64,000 nucleotides of DNA, from assembly GCF_016862115.1 (NCBI RefSeq), contig NZ_BOMI01000108.1, positions 32,951 to 96,950 on the forward strand, written 5' to 3'. Positions 34,124 to 42,357 of the stretch are shown one piece after another (within the stretch, counting starts at the first letter, position 1; every line of letters starts with the position of its first letter). The notes beneath the pieces were generated by a model. The model searched no databases, was not told the origin of the DNA, and saw only the letters and a program-made list of their open reading frames with translations. A program made the position numbers and the translations under genes. This DNA is from Paractinoplanes deccanensis (GTDB lineage Bacteria; Actinomycetota; Actinomycetes; Mycobacteriales; Micromonosporaceae).

Positions 34124-34468
34124 CTAGCGGTTGGCGCGCCGGCCGCGGGCGCCCAGCGGGATCGCGGCCACGTCGACGGCCTGCGACGTCACCTTCTTGA
34201 TGGGGTAGCCGTGCTCGGCCATCCACGCGGTGGCCTTGGCCTCGGCGCGCTCGGTGGCTTTGGCGATGCCGGCGTCGTCGTCGGCCTGCTCGGCGAACCG
34301 GAACGTGAAGAACGGCCGGGCGGGCAGGTCGTACGTGAGATGGCCCTCCGGCGTGTACTGCGTGTGCAGGAAGTCGTGGTCGGCCTGCGCGGCGACCAGC
34401 TCGGCGAGCTGCGGCTCGGTGAGGTTGTCGAAACTGCCACGCACGGTGACCCTGATGGTGCGGCTCAT
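34124..34468 (-). CDS. DUF6204 family protein
   Basis: 114 residues. The start MSRTIRVTVRGSFDNLT, TPEGHLTYDLPARPFFTFRF and a charged C-terminal helix match DUF6204, a small actinobacterial family without known function. GATACT lies 7 nt before the ATG (leaderless). Confidence 0.82.
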   Translation of the reverse strand: MSRTIRVTVRGSFDNLTEPQLAELVAAQADHDFLHTQYTPEGHLTYDLPARPFFTFRFAEQADDDAGIAKATERAEAKATAWMAEHGYPIKKVTSQAVDVAAIPLGARGRRANR

Positions 34469-34496
34469 GAGGGGCAGTATCGCGGCCGCATCCGCC

Positions 34497-35030
34497 TCAG
34501 GGCCACCCGATTTCGTCGAGGAACTCCTCCATCGCCACCACGATGCGGGCGAGCACGGCGATCGAGTCGGTGAGCGGGCCGGGCACGAACATGCCGTGGT
34601 CGGCGGTGGGAATCTCCACCACGTACGGGCTCAGCCGGCGCGCGGTGGCGCTGTCCCACTGCCGGTCGGCGGTGCCGCCGACGAGCAGGCACGGCGCGGT
34701 GGCGCGTTCCAGGGCGGCGACGATCCAGGGGGTACGCAGCAGCGGGGTCAGCCACACGGCGGGCAGCCCCCGGTCGGCGGCGATGGCTGCGGCGTTCGTG
34801 CCCAGGCTCTTGCCGATCAGCAGGGCGGGCCCGGGCAGCGCGTCGAGCACCGGGTGGATCTGCCGGCAGGCCCATGCCTCGACGTCGGGGGAGTCGGCCG
34901 GCGGCGGCGCGGTGGTCCACTCGTGGGCGTGGGCGGTGGCGCCGCGCTTTTCGGGGACGGTGCCGGCGTACGCGAGAAGGCCGGCTGCGGGGCCGTACCG
35001 TCCTCCGGGGATCACTACTGCGTCGGCCAT
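34497..35030 (-). CDS. Small alpha/beta-hydrolase
   Basis: 177 residues. The nucleophile elbow GKSLGT sits after PALLI, with candidate Asp in VGGTADRQW and His in TADHGMF. The short size resembles minimal esterases/thioesterases of the DUF1749/YdeN kind. TAGCGT lies 5 nt before the ATG, indicating a leaderless mRNA. Confidence 0.8.
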   Translation of the reverse strand: MADAVVIPGGRYGPAAGLLAYAGTVPEKRGATAHAHEWTTAPPPADSPDVEAWACRQIHPVLDALPGPALLIGKSLGTNAAAIAADRGLPAVWLTPLLRTPWIVAALERATAPCLLVGGTADRQWDSATARRLSPYVVEIPTADHGMFVPGPLTDSIAVLARIVVAMEEFLDEIGWP

Positions 35031-35038
35031 GATTCACG

Positions 35039-35587
35039 CTAACCGGGCGCGAACCGGAACGCGATGCCCCGCGGGTCCGGGATTTCGATCAAGCCGGTGG
35101 TGTCGGTGTGCTCGCCGAGGCGGGCCAGCGCGGCCGCGGCGTCGTCGACCCCCTTGAGCTGGACGGCGATGCCGGTGAACCGCAGCCACGCCTCGCCGCT
35201 GATCTCGGCGGGCCCGAGCGCGTCGAGGTCGCCGGCGGCGTGCACGGCCACCCGGATGCGGGCGCCGTCCTGTTCGAGCACGCGCACGTCGACCCGGTCG
35301 TAGCGGTGGTGGCCGCTGTGGTGCACGACGGCCTCGGCGGGTTCGGCGAACGAGCCGCTGCTGACCGTCTTGCCGGCCAGGTCGCGCCAGCCGCCGGTCT
35401 CGATCGGCAGCCATTCCACCTCGAGCCGCACCGGGTCGCCGCCGACCGGCTCGAACGGCAGGCGCAGCGTCCAGGTCAGCGCCGGCGGCAGCCCCACGGC
35501 CGGGTTGTCGAACAGCAGTCCGTCCCACTCGCCGCCATCGGCGGCGATCAGTGCGCGGGCGTCCAGCCCGCCCTTGTCGTCACCCAC
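35039..35587 (-). CDS. Uncharacterised protein
   Basis: 182 residues, family not recognised. It is mostly beta-rich. The C-terminal GEHTDTTGLIEIPDPRGIAFRFAPG resembles the closing strand of a glyoxalase/VOC half-domain, but metal ligands are not clear. GTG 35587 is preferred, with CACACT 6 nt upstream. It lies just upstream of the alpha/beta-hydrolase gene on the same strand. Confidence 0.65.
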   Translation of the reverse strand: MGDDKGGLDARALIAADGGEWDGLLFDNPAVGLPPALTWTLRLPFEPVGGDPVRLEVEWLPIETGGWRDLAGKTVSSGSFAEPAEAVVHHSGHHRYDRVDVRVLEQDGARIRVAVHAAGDLDALGPAEISGEAWLRFTGIAVQLKGVDDAAAALARLGEHTDTTGLIEIPDPRGIAFRFAPG

Positions 35588-35690
35588 GGCGGGAGTGTGC
35601 CACAACGCCCGTTTCGGCCCGGCAGCCAGGGCGGCGCACGAGGACCGGCCGCTCGAGCCGACACGTCGGCGGCCTGCCGTGCGGCCGGGG

Positions 35691-36212
35691 TCAGCCGAGC
35701 GGGAACTCGGCGAGGGTCTGCCAGGGCTCGCCGGGCTCGGGGCGGCCGGCGATCAGCCGCATCGAGGTGACGCGGGCGTGCACGGGCAGGTGGCGGGTGA
35801 CGTCGGCGGCCGCGGCTTCGAGGACGGGGCGGGGGTGGTCGTGCCCGATGGTGAGGTGGGGTATCACGTCGTCGTGCTCACCACCGTACGGCAGAAGCCC
35901 GAAACGGGCCGTGACGGCTGCGGTGAGGGTGACGATCGGCGTGGCCGGCGTGGGGGCGAGCCACACGACGCGGTCGCCGAACCAGCTGACGCGCTGCAGG
36001 GTGAGGAAGAACGCGGGCACGGACGCGGCGACGCCGGTCAGCGCGGCGGTCGCCCGGTCGTCGATCTCGTGCGGGGGCAGGAACGGGTAGAGGACCGTGA
36101 TGTGCGCGGGGATGCCCCAGCCGGCGGCGCGGTCGAGGCGCTCGCGGTGGGCGGCCACGGCGGGTTCGGCCTCGCCGATGGCGAGGATCAGGGCGCTTTC
36201 GGTGGGGGTCAC
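35691..36212 (-). CDS. 2'-5' RNA ligase-family (2H phosphoesterase) protein
   Basis: 173 residues with the two HxT/S motifs of 2H phosphoesterases: HITVLYP (about 37-43) and HLTIGHD (about 119-125). These enzymes act on 2',3'-cyclic phosphates or 2'-5' linkages in RNA or nucleotides. GTG 36212 is chosen because CACAAT lies 6 nt upstream; GTG 36230 is possible. Confidence 0.87.
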   Translation of the reverse strand: MTPTESALILAIGEAEPAVAAHRERLDRAAGWGIPAHITVLYPFLPPHEIDDRATAALTGVAASVPAFFLTLQRVSWFGDRVVWLAPTPATPIVTLTAAVTARFGLLPYGGEHDDVIPHLTIGHDHPRPVLEAAAADVTRHLPVHARVTSMRLIAGRPEPGEPWQTLAEFPLG

Positions 36213-36302
36213 CGCGCCATTGTGGACCACTGACGGATGTCATGGGCCGGTGGTGACGGGCGTACGGGGGCCGGGCGGGCGCGCGGGCCGACGATGGGTG
36301 GC

Positions 36303-37226
36303 ATGACCCTCACGGCTTCACCCGATCTCACGACCGCGCCGGCCGCGGTCGAGCTCGACGGCGTCGTCAAGCGCTTCGGCGCGGTGACCGCGGTCGACGG
36401 CGTCAGCCTGACGATCCGGCCCGGCGAGGTGGTGGCGTTGCTGGGGCCCAACGGCGCGGGCAAGACCACCACGGTCGACATGCTGCTGGGTTTGCAGCGG
36501 CCCACCGACGGTGCGGTCCGGGTGTACGGGCGGGCGCCGCACGAGGCGGTGGCGCTGGGCCTGGTGGCGGCGGTCATGCAGACCGGGGCGCTGCTCAAGG
36601 ACTACACCGTGGCCGAGACGGTACGGCTGACCGCGGTGCTGTTCGGCCGCACCCGCGCCGAGGCGCAGGCCGCGCTGCGGCGGGCCGGGCTGGCGGACGT
36701 CGCGAACCGGCTGGTCGGCAAGTGCTCGGGCGGGCAGCAGCAGCGGCTGCGGTTCGCTATGGCGTTGCTGCCCGATCCGGAGCTGCTGATCCTCGACGAG
36801 CCGACGACCGGCATGGACGTGGCCGGGCGGCACGAGTTCTGGTCGGCGATCCGGCAGGACACCGCGCGGGGCCGCACGGTCATCTTCGCCACGCACTACC
36901 TGGAGGAGGCGGACGCGTACGCGGACCGGGTGGTCTTCGTGCGCCGCGGCCGGGTGGTCGCCGACGGCACCGCCGCCGAGGTCAAGGCCATGGCCTCGGG
37001 CCGTACGGTGCGCGCGACGCTGCCGGGGGCCGCCGAGTCGCAGCTGCTCGCTGTGCCGGGGGTGGACCGGGCCGAGGTGCGCGGGGACACGGTGCTGCTG
37101 CACGGCGGCGACAGCGACGAGATCGCGCGGTACCTGCTCACCCGTACCGCCGCCCACGACTTGGAGATCACCAGCCGGAACCTGGAGGACGCGTTCCTGG
37201 CGCTGACCGCGGAGGACCCGGCATGA
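36303..37226 (+). CDS. ABC exporter ATP-binding protein (DrrA/CcmA type)
   Basis: 307 residues: Walker A GPNGAGKT (48-55), signature SGGQQQR (142-148), Walker B LLILDEP (161-167) and H-loop ATHYLEEAD. A C-terminal DrrA-like extension follows. It powers the adjacent ABC-2 permease, whose ATG overlaps this stop. The following sensor kinase and regulator suggest stress-inducible export, as in YxdJK/BceRS-like or DesK-linked modules. Confidence 0.95.
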   Translation: MTLTASPDLTTAPAAVELDGVVKRFGAVTAVDGVSLTIRPGEVVALLGPNGAGKTTTVDMLLGLQRPTDGAVRVYGRAPHEAVALGLVAAVMQTGALLKDYTVAETVRLTAVLFGRTRAEAQAALRRAGLADVANRLVGKCSGGQQQRLRFAMALLPDPELLILDEPTTGMDVAGRHEFWSAIRQDTARGRTVIFATHYLEEADAYADRVVFVRRGRVVADGTAAEVKAMASGRTVRATLPGAAESQLLAVPGVDRAEVRGDTVLLHGGDSDEIARYLLTRTAAHDLEITSRNLEDAFLALTAEDPA

Positions 37227-37996
37227 CCGTCACGACTCGCACGCTGCCCCGCTTCGGCGGCTTCTCGCTCGGCATGATCGCTCTGGAGTTGCGGCGGCTG
37301 ATGCGCAACAAGCGCACCGTGGTGTTCACTCTCGTGCTGCCGGCGGTGTTCTTCCTGCTGTTCGGCACCAGCTCGCAGTACAAGAGCGAGCGGGTCGGTG
37401 GCGGCAACGTCACCGGTTACGTGCTGGTCAGCATGGCCGTGTACGGGGCGATGCTGGCCACGACCAGCGGCGGCGCGATGGTGTCGATCGAGCGTGCCGC
37501 CGGGTGGAGCCGGCAGCTGCGGCTGACCCCGTTGCGCCCGGCCGCCTACGTCGCCACCAAGATCACCCTCGCGATGATCATCGGGGCGGTGTCGGTGGCC
37601 GTCGCGTTCGCGGTCGGCGCGCTGTCGGGGGCGCGGCTGCCGGCGTCCGCCTGGGTCCTGTGCGCGCTGCTGGCCTGGGTGTGCGCGCTGGTGTTCGCCG
37701 CGTTCGGCCTGTTCATGGGCTACCTGCTGCCCAGCGAGAACGTCATGCAGATCCTCGGCCCGGTGCTGGCGGTGCTGTCGTTCGCCGGCGGGCTGTTCGT
37801 GCCCGTCGACGACCTCGGCCACACGTTCGCGACGATCGCGAAGTTCACCCCCGTGTACGGGGTCGGCGAGCTCGCCCGCGCGCCGCTGACGCACGACGGA
37901 AACCTGTGGCTCGCCGCCGTCAACGTCGTCGTGTGGACGGCCCTGTTCGCCGCCGGTGCGGTGTGGCGGTTCCGCCGCGACACCGCCCGTGTCTGA
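37223..37996 (+). CDS. ABC-2 type exporter permease
   Basis: 257 residues with six membrane helices typical of ABC-2 permeases: N-terminal cytoplasmic RRLMRNKRTVVFTLVLPAVFF, then GYVLVSMAVYGAML, the short periplasmic loop GGLFVPVDDLGHTF, and a C-terminal helix. Coupled to the ATPase by an ATGA overlap. Confidence 0.95.
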   Translation: MTVTTRTLPRFGGFSLGMIALELRRLMRNKRTVVFTLVLPAVFFLLFGTSSQYKSERVGGGNVTGYVLVSMAVYGAMLATTSGGAMVSIERAAGWSRQLRLTPLRPAAYVATKITLAMIIGAVSVAVAFAVGALSGARLPASAWVLCALLAWVCALVFAAFGLFMGYLLPSENVMQILGPVLAVLSFAGGLFVPVDDLGHTFATIAKFTPVYGVGELARAPLTHDGNLWLAAVNVVVWTALFAAGAVWRFRRDTARV

Positions 37997-38018
37997 CGCC
38001 GGCGGTAGGTTCACAGCC

Positions 38019-39119
38019 ATGACGGCAGCAACCCCGGGGCCCGGCCGGTACGGGCTGATCTTCGCCGCTGTCTGGCTGTTCTACCTCGCCGAGAACGTCA
38101 AGGCGCTGCTGGCCGCCCCCGACCCGTGGTGGCGCGGGATCGGCCTGGCGGCGGTGGCCGCGTTCGCCGCCGGCTACGTGCTGCTGGCCGGGCGGGCCCG
38201 GCTGGCGCGCCGCACCGCACCGCCGCCGCGGTTCACCGCGTCGATGTGGCTGGGCATCGCCGTGCTGCTGGTGCTGTTCGCGCTGCAGATCCCCGGCGCC
38301 GGCAACCACGCCCTGCCGTGCCTGGTCTACATGGCGGCGCTGGCCATGGTGAGCCTGCCGCTCAAGCAGGCGGTCCCGTTCGCGGTGGCGCTGTTCGTGC
38401 TCGCCGAGGCGCTGCCGGCGCTGGTGCCCGGCTGGAGCGACAACGGCTACGGCCTGGCGGTGCTGCTGGGCTCGGCCGCCACGTACGGCATCCGGCTTGC
38501 CGCCGAACGCCAGCGCAGCCTGGCCGCCGCCCAGGGCGAGCTGGCCGATCTGGCCGTGCAGAACGAGCGGGCCCGCATCGCCGCGGACCTGCACGACATC
38601 CTCGGGCACTCGCTGACCGTGGTGGCCGTCAAGGCGGAGCTGGCCCAGCGGCTGCTCGACGTCGACCTGGACCGGGCCCGCGCCGAGCTGCGCGACCTGG
38701 AGGCGCTGTCACGCGACGCGCTCGCCGACGTGCGCGCCACCGCGATGGGCATGCGCGGCATCTCGCTGCCCGGCGAGATCGCCGCCGCCCGCGAGGCCCT
38801 CGCCGCCGCGAACGTCGAGGCCCGGCTGCCGGGCGCCGCCGACGAGGTGCCCAGCCGCAACCGGGAGCTGTTCGCCTGGACGATCCGCGAGGCCGTCACC
38901 AACATCGTGCGGCACAGCGGCGCCACCCACGCCGAGGTGCTGCTGGGCCCCGGCAGCGTCGAGATCCTCGACGACGGGCCCGCCGCCGCGCAGCCGTGCG
39001 GCACGGGTCAGGGCCTCGCCGGGCTGCGCTGGCGTGCCGAGGCCGCCGGCGCCACGTTCACCGCCGGGCGCCGCGACAACCATCCCGGCTTCCGGGTACG
39101 CGTGGAGGTACCAACATGA
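38019..39119 (+). CDS. DesK-type sensor histidine kinase
   Basis: 366 residues. About five membrane helices (12-155) precede a HisKA_3 dimerisation domain with phospho-acceptor His192 (ARIAADLHDILGHS) and an HATPase domain with N-box REAVTNIVRHS and GQGLAGLRWRAE. TAGGTT lies 7 nt before the ATG (leaderless). 44 bp just after the phospho-acceptor helix (38649-38692) are copied exactly at 1112-1155. Coupled to the response regulator by ATGA. Confidence 0.94.
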   Translation: MTAATPGPGRYGLIFAAVWLFYLAENVKALLAAPDPWWRGIGLAAVAAFAAGYVLLAGRARLARRTAPPPRFTASMWLGIAVLLVLFALQIPGAGNHALPCLVYMAALAMVSLPLKQAVPFAVALFVLAEALPALVPGWSDNGYGLAVLLGSAATYGIRLAAERQRSLAAAQGELADLAVQNERARIAADLHDILGHSLTVVAVKAELAQRLLDVDLDRARAELRDLEALSRDALADVRATAMGMRGISLPGEIAAAREALAAANVEARLPGAADEVPSRNRELFAWTIREAVTNIVRHSGATHAEVLLGPGSVEILDDGPAAAQPCGTGQGLAGLRWRAEAAGATFTAGRRDNHPGFRVRVEVPT

Positions 39120-39727
39120 TCAAACTGTTGCTCGCCGACGACCAGGCCCTCGTCCGCGGGGCGATGGCGGCCCTGCTCGACATGGAACCCGACCTGAAGG
39201 TCGTCGCCGAGGTCGGCCGCGGCGACGAGGTGGCCGCCGCGGCGCTCGCCCACCAGCCCGACGTGGCGCTGCTGGACGTGGAGATGCCCGGCCTCGACGG
39301 CATCGCCGCCTGCCGCGAGCTGCGCCAGGCGCTGCCCGGCTGCCGGGCGCTGATGGTCACCACGTTCGGCCGGGCCGGCTACCTGCGCCAGGCCATGGCC
39401 GCGGGGGCCGGCGGGTTCATCGTCAAGGACACCCCGGCACGGCAGCTCGCCGACGCGGTCCGCCGCGTGCACGACGGGCTGCGCGTGGTCGACCCGGCCC
39501 TGGCCGCCCAGTCGCTCGCCCAGGGCGACTCGCCGCTGACCGAACGCGAGACCGGGGTGCTGCGCGCCGCCCGCGACGGCGGCACGGTCGCCGACATCGC
39601 CCGCGAGCTGCACCTGTCCGAGGGCACCGTGCGCAACCACCTGTCCGCCGCCATCGGCAAGACCGGCGCCCGCACCCGGGCCGAAGCGGTGCGCCTGGCC
39701 GTGGAGAACGGCTGGCTGCTCACTTGA
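39116..39727 (+). CDS. NarL/LuxR-type response regulator
   Basis: 203 residues. Receiver domain with acidic pair Asp8/Asp9, phospho-acceptor Asp54 (ALLDVEMPG) and Lys in FIVKDTP. The LuxR HTH occupies about 137-200 (LTERETGVLRAARDGGTVADIARELHLSEGTVRNHLSAAIGKTGA). Partner of the upstream kinase; the ABC exporter is the probable target. Confidence 0.95.
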   Translation: MIKLLLADDQALVRGAMAALLDMEPDLKVVAEVGRGDEVAAAALAHQPDVALLDVEMPGLDGIAACRELRQALPGCRALMVTTFGRAGYLRQAMAAGAGGFIVKDTPARQLADAVRRVHDGLRVVDPALAAQSLAQGDSPLTERETGVLRAARDGGTVADIARELHLSEGTVRNHLSAAIGKTGARTRAEAVRLAVENGWLLT

Positions 39728-39802
39728 GAACTCCTTTTCGAGTGCAACCAACCGGCAACCGTAAGTAACCGCCGGCTGCACCCGGCACCCGAAAAAGTTC
39801 TC
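39726..39802. other. Nested inverted repeat before the sigma factor gene
   Basis: Outer arms GAGAACT...CTTTTCG (39726-39740) and CGAAAA-AGTTCTC (39790-39802) enclose a CCGGC/GCCGG inner pair. It begins at the response-regulator stop and ends 30 bp before the sigma gene, so it may end the first transcript or fold in the leader of the second. Confidence 0.45.
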
Positions 39803-39831
39803 CCCGTCAGCAACGACAGGGGGGAACCACC

Positions 39832-40677
39832 ATGCGCACGACCATCACGACCGTCACCCGCGAGCAGGAGACCCTGATCCGCGAGAACATGGCCCTGGTC
39901 GGCCACATGGTCCGCGAGATGCTGTTCAAGGTGCCGGCGCACGTGCACCGCGACGACCTCGCCTCCGCCGGCTACGCGGCGCTCACCACGGCCGCCAAGG
40001 CGTACGACCCCGCCCGCGGCGTCCCGTTCGGCCGCTTCGCCGCCACCCGCGTGCGCGGCGCCCTGCTCGACGAGCTGCGCGGCATGGACTGGGCCAGCCG
40101 GTCGGTGCGCGCCCGCGCCCGCCGCGCCGAGCAGGCCCGCCAGGAGCTGACCGCCCAGCTGGGCCGCACCCCCACCGACACCGAGCTGGCCGAGCTGCTC
40201 GGCGTCGGCGTCAGCGAGCTCGCCACCATCGGCGACGACGTGCAGCGCGCCGCCGTGCTGTCGCTGCAGGGCTTCGCCGCCGGCACCGCCGAGGACATGG
40301 TCACCGAGGCGTCGCTCAACCCGGAGGAGATGCTGCTGCACCGCGAGCGCATCGGCTACCTGCACGACGCGGTCGCCGTGCTGCCCGAGCGGCTGCGCTT
40401 CGTCGTCGAGGCGTCGTTCCTGCGCGAGCGCCCCCTGTCGGAGGTCGCCGCGGAGCTGGGCGTCACCGAGTCGCGCGTCTCGCAGCTGCGCACCGAGGCG
40501 CTGGCGCTGCTCAAGGACGGGCTGAGCACGCACATGGAGCAGCAGGACACCGGCGTCGCCCGCGGCGGGGCGGTGGCCCGGCGGCGCGCCGTGTATGCGG
40601 CGCAGATCGCGGCCCGCTCGACGATGACGACGCGGCTGCGCGCCACGGACACGCAGGGCCTGCTGACGGCCGCGTAG
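39832..40677 (+). CDS. FliA/WhiG-type sigma-70 family factor
   Basis: 281 residues. Region 2 (RENMALVGHMVREMLFKVPAHVHRDDLASAGYAAL ... FGRFAATRVRGALLDELRGMDW), region 3 (RAEQARQELTAQLGRTPTDTELAELLGV) and region 4 (LSEVAAELGVTESRVSQLRTEAL) are all present. The WhiG/FliA class controls sporulation or motility genes in actinomycetes; no flagellar gene is in the window. AGGGGGG lies shortly before the ATG. A strong terminator follows. Confidence 0.9.
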   Translation: MRTTITTVTREQETLIRENMALVGHMVREMLFKVPAHVHRDDLASAGYAALTTAAKAYDPARGVPFGRFAATRVRGALLDELRGMDWASRSVRARARRAEQARQELTAQLGRTPTDTELAELLGVGVSELATIGDDVQRAAVLSLQGFAAGTAEDMVTEASLNPEEMLLHRERIGYLHDAVAVLPERLRFVVEASFLRERPLSEVAAELGVTESRVSQLRTEALALLKDGLSTHMEQQDTGVARGGAVARRRAVYAAQIAARSTMTTRLRATDTQGLLTAA

Positions 40678-40732
40678 GGGCCGCTTGCGCTTATTCTGCA
40701 ATTCTTGGCGAGCTGATCCCGTAGCCCTTTTC

Positions 40733-40775
40733 GCGCGCCGGGCAGACCCGTGGTGGTCTGCCCGGCGCGCTTGTT
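40733..40775. terminator. Strong terminator after the sigma factor gene
   Basis: A perfect 16-bp stem (40733-40748 with 40755-40770, GCGCGCCGGGCAGACC arm) with loop CGTGGT is followed by TTGTT, and preceded by CCCTTTT, so it may also stop leftward transcripts. Confidence 0.9.
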
Positions 40776-40851
40776 CCATTCTTCCTGGTGCAGAGGAAAA
40801 GGACTAACAGCCCTTACGTGCTCCCGTCGAGCCGCTCCTCAGAGCCCACCG

Positions 40852-41199
40852 TCAACGACGGGGAAGCTGCCATTGCGGGCGAGAGTCACCCCAAAGCAGT
40901 TCGACAAGGTCGCGGGAAAAACCGGCGTCAATCATGCGTGACTGCAGCTCCGCCCGCGCCGCCGCCTGCAGGACGGCCTGCAGCGAGTCGTATGCGACAG
41001 CTCGAACGTCGTCGCGGTTCGAGCTGCGGAAGCAGTGAGTCACTTTGTAGCCGTTGGGCGTTTCGATCGTGGTCTCGAACTCGGCCATGGGCGAGGAATA
41101 GTCTGCCGAGAAGCCGAGGCCCGCAACTCCGATCCGCACCCCTGCTTGGCGAACATTCGAGTAGTAGCCGCCCGGCGGAGGGGGAGCAGGAAGGCTCAT
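40852..41199 (-). CDS. Uncharacterised small protein of lower GC
   Basis: 115 residues, no family recognised. Residues 40-80 (FETTIETPNGYKVTHCFRSSN) look like a small alpha/beta domain after a Pro/Gly start. GGAG lies before ATG 41199. Base and codon use are less GC-rich than its neighbours, suggesting recent acquisition. It stands alone between a sigma factor terminator and the dehydratase. Confidence 0.68.
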   Translation of the reverse strand: MSLPAPPPPGGYYSNVRQAGVRIGVAGLGFSADYSSPMAEFETTIETPNGYKVTHCFRSSNRDDVRAVAYDSLQAVLQAAARAELQSRMIDAGFSRDLVELLWGDSRPQWQLPRR

Positions 41200-41403
41200 A
41201 AGTGCTCCAATATGCGGAGATTACGTCTAGGGACAAGTAAGGAAACAGGCTAGAAAAACATACCTTCCGCGTCATCGTGATCGCCATGAACCGTATTGCA
41301 GATTGCGCGTTATGGATGTTGAGTGCGGCACTTGACGAACAGGTCGAGGCCGAGGAAACTACCGGCCGCCGCAGCGATCCAGCCGGCATCTAGGATCGGC
41401 GCC

Positions 41404-42357
41404 ATGGTGACGTTGCAGGACATCCGGGAAGCCGCCAAGCGTATCGACGGGGTCGCCCACCGCACGCCGGTGATCCACTCGCGGACGCTGGACGCGCGGG
41501 TGGGGGCGCAGGTGTTCCTCAAGGCCGAGAACCTGCAGCGGATCGGGGCGTTCAAGTTCCGCGGCGCCTACAACGCCATCGCGCGGCTGTCCGCCGAGCA
41601 GCTCGCGCGGGGGATCGCCGCCTACTCGTCGGGCAACCACGCGCAGGCCGTCGCCCTGTCGGCGCGGGAGCTCGGCTCCACCGCCGTGATCATCATGCCG
41701 GCGGACACGCCCGCCTCGAAGCTCGACGCGGTCCGCGAGTACGGCGCGGAGATCCTCACCTACGACCGGTACAGCGAGGACCGGGTCGCCATCGGCAACC
41801 GGCTCGCCGCCGAGCGTGGTCTGGCGCTGATCCCGCCGTACGAGCACCCGGACGTCATCGCCGGGCAGGGCACCGCCGCGCTGGAGCTGCTGGAGGAGAC
41901 CGGCGAGCTCGACGCCATCGTGGTGCCCGTGGGCGGGGGCGGGCTGATCGCCGGCAGCGCCGTCGCCGCCAAGGGCCTGCACCCGGGCATCGAGGTGATC
42001 GGCGTCGAGCCCGCCGAAGGCGACGACACGAAACGGTCCCTGCAGGCGGGGGAGCGGGTCAGCATCCCCGTGCCGCGCACCATCGCCGACGGGCAGGCCG
42101 CCCCTATCCCCGGCGAGCTCACCTTCTCGATCAACAAGGAGCTCGTCGACCGGATCGTGCTGGTCAGCGACGACGAGCTGCGTGACGCGCTGCGCTTCGC
42201 CGTCGACCGGCTCAAGCTCGTCATGGAACCCAGCGGCGCCAGTGGCCTGGCCGCCCTGCTCGCCGGGCGTCTCGACCCGCCGCCCGCCCGCATCGGCGTC
42301 ATCGTCTCCGGCGGCAACGTCGGCGCGGCCCGCCTCGCCTCACTGCTCGCCCCGTAG
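41404..42357 (+). CDS. PLP-dependent threonine/serine dehydratase-family enzyme
   Basis: 317 residues, fold-type II. PLP Lys51 lies in GAFKFRGAYN, phosphate loop VGGGGLIAG, and SSGNHAQ binds the substrate carboxylate. No C-terminal ACT regulatory domain, so it is a catabolic threonine ammonia-lyase, serine racemase-like or hydroxyaspartate ammonia-lyase. TAGGAT lies 6 nt before the ATG (leaderless). Its 3' end overlaps the convergent epimerase gene by 18 bp within a 15-bp repeat. Confidence 0.9.
   Translation: MVTLQDIREAAKRIDGVAHRTPVIHSRTLDARVGAQVFLKAENLQRIGAFKFRGAYNAIARLSAEQLARGIAAYSSGNHAQAVALSARELGSTAVIIMPADTPASKLDAVREYGAEILTYDRYSEDRVAIGNRLAAERGLALIPPYEHPDVIAGQGTAALELLEETGELDAIVVPVGGGGLIAGSAVAAKGLHPGIEVIGVEPAEGDDTKRSLQAGERVSIPVPRTIADGQAAPIPGELTFSINKELVDRIVLVSDDELRDALRFAVDRLKLVMEPSGASGLAALLAGRLDPPPARIGVIVSGGNVGAARLASLLAP

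Noticed and set aside
40733..40770. Attachment site (long perfect inverted repeat)
   Set aside because: Stem-loop followed by a T-rich tail directly after the sigma factor gene is a terminator.
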